7,037 bases of DNA, from NCBI GenBank assembly GCA_945836565.1, contig CAMALN010000081.1, positions 1 through 7,037 of the forward strand, read 5' to 3'. Positions 5,880-7,037 of this stretch are shown one piece after another. The first letter of the stretch is position 1; the number at the start of each line of letters is the position of its first letter. The DNA comes from an uncultured Lachnospiraceae bacterium. Its GTDB lineage: Bacteria; Bacillota; Clostridia; Lachnospirales; Lachnospiraceae. Under the pieces are notes generated by a model. The model saw only the letters and a program-made list of their open reading frames with translations. It had not been told where the DNA came from and searched no databases. A program made the position numbers and the translations under genes.

Positions 5880-6986
5880 TCACCCCTTACGCTTATATGT
5901 GAGAAGCAAGTCTCCTTCTATATTCTCACAACTAATAAGTTCAAACTGATGTGCATCAGCAACCCTTGCAACACCGGTTCCGCCTACAGCCACCTTCGCA
6001 TCGGCACCGCCGAATATCTTCGGTGCCATGTAAATGTTAAGCTCCTGAACAACTCCGGCTCTTAGTACACTGTCATTAAGTGTTGCACCGCCTTCTACCA
6101 ATACACTGTCTATACCTAGGCTGCCTAGCTCAGTCATAAGCTGTGCTATATCTATGTGCCCGTCTCTTTCAGGAATCTCAAGAATTTCTACTCCCAATGC
6201 CTTCAAATCATCTGCCTTCTCGGATACTTCTGCTGTGTCCATAGCACTCTTCGATACAGCAACTATCGTTCTTATATCCTTTGCCGTCTTCGCAAGCCTT
6301 GATTCAACCGGTATCCTGCAGTTGCTGTCACAAACTATCCTTACAGGATTTATACCGCCTTCTATACGTGCATTAAGCATCGGATCATCTGCCAACACAG
6401 TACCTATGCCGACCATGATACCTGCATATTTATGTCTGCTGTATTGAACTCTTTCCCTCGACTTTTCATTCGATATCCATTTACTTTCGCCGGTACAGGT
6501 TGCTATCTTCCCATCCAGTGTCATGGCATATTTCAGCATAACATACGGCGTCTTCGTGGTTATATAATGAAAGAATATAGGATTCAATGCGTCACATTCC
6601 TCCTTCATAACCTGTGTTTCAACCTCTATGCCGTTTTCTCTAAGATACTGTATACCCTTGCCCGCCACCTTTTCATTTGGATCATCCGAGCCTACATATA
6701 CCTTTGCTATGCCATGCTCAACTATTGCGTGGGTACAAGGCGGCTGCTTGCCGAAATGACAGCAGGGCTCAAGAGTAACATACATCTCCGCTCCCCTTGC
6801 ATCCTCAGTAAGATGGGCGAAGGCAGCTCTTTCAGCATGAAGCTCACCATACCTTGCATGATAGCCTTCACCTATTATCCTTCCGTCCTTTACGATTACG
6901 GCCCCCACAAGCGGATTAGGATTTACAGCTCCCACTCCTTTTTTTGCAAGCTCAATCGCCCTTAGCATATATTTTTCTTCAAACAT
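5880..6986 (-). CDS. ribD: Bifunctional diaminohydroxyphosphoribosylaminopyrimidine deaminase / 5-amino-6-(5-phosphoribosylamino)uracil reductase
   Basis: RibD deaminates the pyrimidine made by GTP cyclohydrolase II and then reduces its ribose side chain with NADPH, giving the ribitylamino-uracil phosphate. The 368-aa length is usual. The deaminase domain (about 1-145) has N-P-N-P-L-V-G (22-28), H-A-E (50-52; zinc His50, catalytic Glu52) and P-C-C-H-F-G-K-Q-P-P-C (74-84; zinc Cys75 and Cys84). The reductase domain (about 147-368) has L-K-Y-A-M-T-L-D-G-K-I-A (151-162), S-K-W-I-S (168-172), G-I-G-T-V-L-A-D-D-P (193-202, Asp200 being the likely catalytic residue) and V-E-G-G-A-T-L-N (297-304). 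The catalytic positions are one higher than in B. subtilis RibG. It is the first gene of the cluster. The ATG follows the leader hairpin by five T residues, so its translation and transcription are probably controlled by that hairpin. Confidence 0.97.
   Translation of the reverse strand: MFEEKYMLRAIELAKKGVGAVNPNPLVGAVIVKDGRIIGEGYHARYGELHAERAAFAHLTEDARGAEMYVTLEPCCHFGKQPPCTHAIVEHGIAKVYVGSDDPNEKVAGKGIQYLRENGIEVETQVMKEECDALNPIFFHYITTKTPYVMLKYAMTLDGKIATCTGESKWISNEKSRERVQYSRHKYAGIMVGIGTVLADDPMLNARIEGGINPVRIVCDSNCRIPVESRLAKTAKDIRTIVAVSKSAMDTAEVSEKADDLKALGVEILEIPERDGHIDIAQLMTELGSLGIDSVLVEGGATLNDSVLRAGVVQELNIYMAPKIFGGADAKVAVGGTGVARVADAHQFELISCENIEGDLLLTYKRKG
5883..5888 (-). promoter_or_regulatory. Ribosome binding site of ribE, inside the 3' end of ribD
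   Basis: Minus-strand AAGGGG encodes the last two codons of ribD and is followed by TGATAAT and then TTG. With the next bases it reads AAGGGGTGAT, which is the full SD AAGGAGGTGAT lacking one A. The 7-nt spacing and the placement over the ribD stop favour translational coupling. Confidence 0.6.
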
Positions 6987-7014
6987 AAAAACACCCCGAA
7001 TCAGTTTCGGGGTG
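6987..7014 (-). terminator. Leader hairpin plus U-run abutting the ribD start (riboswitch expression platform)
   Basis: Minus strand CACCCCGAA, loop ACTGA, then TTCGGGGTG form a perfect 9-bp stem with five G-C pairs, followed by TTTTT and directly by the ribD ATG. This is a classic intrinsic terminator shape. The descending arm also holds the only SD candidate for ribD, GGGGTG, with GGGG 7 nt before ATG, exactly as in ribE. When folded, the hairpin should stop transcription, hide the SD, or both. In a rib operon leader this fits control by FMN. Confidence 0.75.
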
Positions 7015-7037
7015 GAATCTTCATCATACTATGGCAA
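7015..7037 (-). promoter_or_regulatory. Probable 3' end of an FMN riboswitch (RFN) aptamer, cut by the window edge
   Basis: Minus strand ATGATGAAGAT sits just before the hairpin. RFN aptamers end in a purine-rich segment of the form GGATGnnAGAAGAT, whose GAAGAT (7017-7022 here) closes helix P1 with a 5' ATCTTC. The match is incomplete, apparently one base short, and most of the aptamer lies beyond 7037. The call therefore rests on this segment, the adjacent terminator-type hairpin and the ribD context. Confidence 0.5.

Noticed and set aside
6432..6965. 177-codon plus-strand open frame opposite ribD
   Set aside because: Fully inside the reverse strand of ribD, whose catalytic motifs are all intact; no domain recognised.
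1..7037. Mobile elements, CRISPR arrays, tRNA or rRNA genes
   Set aside because: No transposase or integrase motifs, no regularly spaced repeats and no tRNA- or rRNA-like segments were seen; genes fill the window except for short gaps.

Overview
The window holds one leftward (minus-strand) gene cluster with no gene on the plus strand. In transcription order it reads: regulatory leader end - ribD - ribE - ribBA - ribH - HAD phosphatase - 7TM LytS-like sensor with a degenerate kinase - DUF1189 membrane protein, which is cut by the left window edge. By eye the DNA is about 40% GC, ATA is a common isoleucine codon, purine-rich Shine-Dalgarno (SD) sites are present, and TTG starts occur. Together with the ribD-ribE-ribBA-ribH order and the 7TMR-DISM/LytS-type sensor, this suggests a Gram-positive clostridial organism, probably Lachnospiraceae-like. 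That placement is inference.

Right end (about 5.2-7.04 kb): the leader ends in a perfect 9-bp hairpin followed by five U residues that run directly into the ribD ATG. It looks like the expression platform of an FMN riboswitch whose aptamer lies mostly beyond the window. ribD and ribE are separated by 4 nt, and ribE starts with TTG.

Middle (about 3.35-5.2 kb): ribBA and ribH follow, with a 67-nt AT-rich gap before ribBA and a 137-nt AT-rich gap before ribH. The two gaps share a 17-nt motif (16/17 identical). The longer gap also has a TTGACA box inside an inverted repeat, possibly a secondary promoter. The four rib genes supply the pathway from GTP and ribulose 5-phosphate to riboflavin, apart from the dephosphorylation step.

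Left end (1-3.35 kb): a Cof-type HAD phosphatase starts 15 nt after ribH and is a good candidate for the missing dephosphorylation step. Without room for a terminator, the cluster continues into a 599-aa membrane sensor whose LytS-type kinase module lacks the phosphoacceptor histidine, and then 9 nt later into a DUF1189 membrane protein. The pseudokinase-like sensor attached to a riboflavin operon is the least ordinary part of the window. The rest is a well-preserved riboflavin operon with all recognisable catalytic residues in place.
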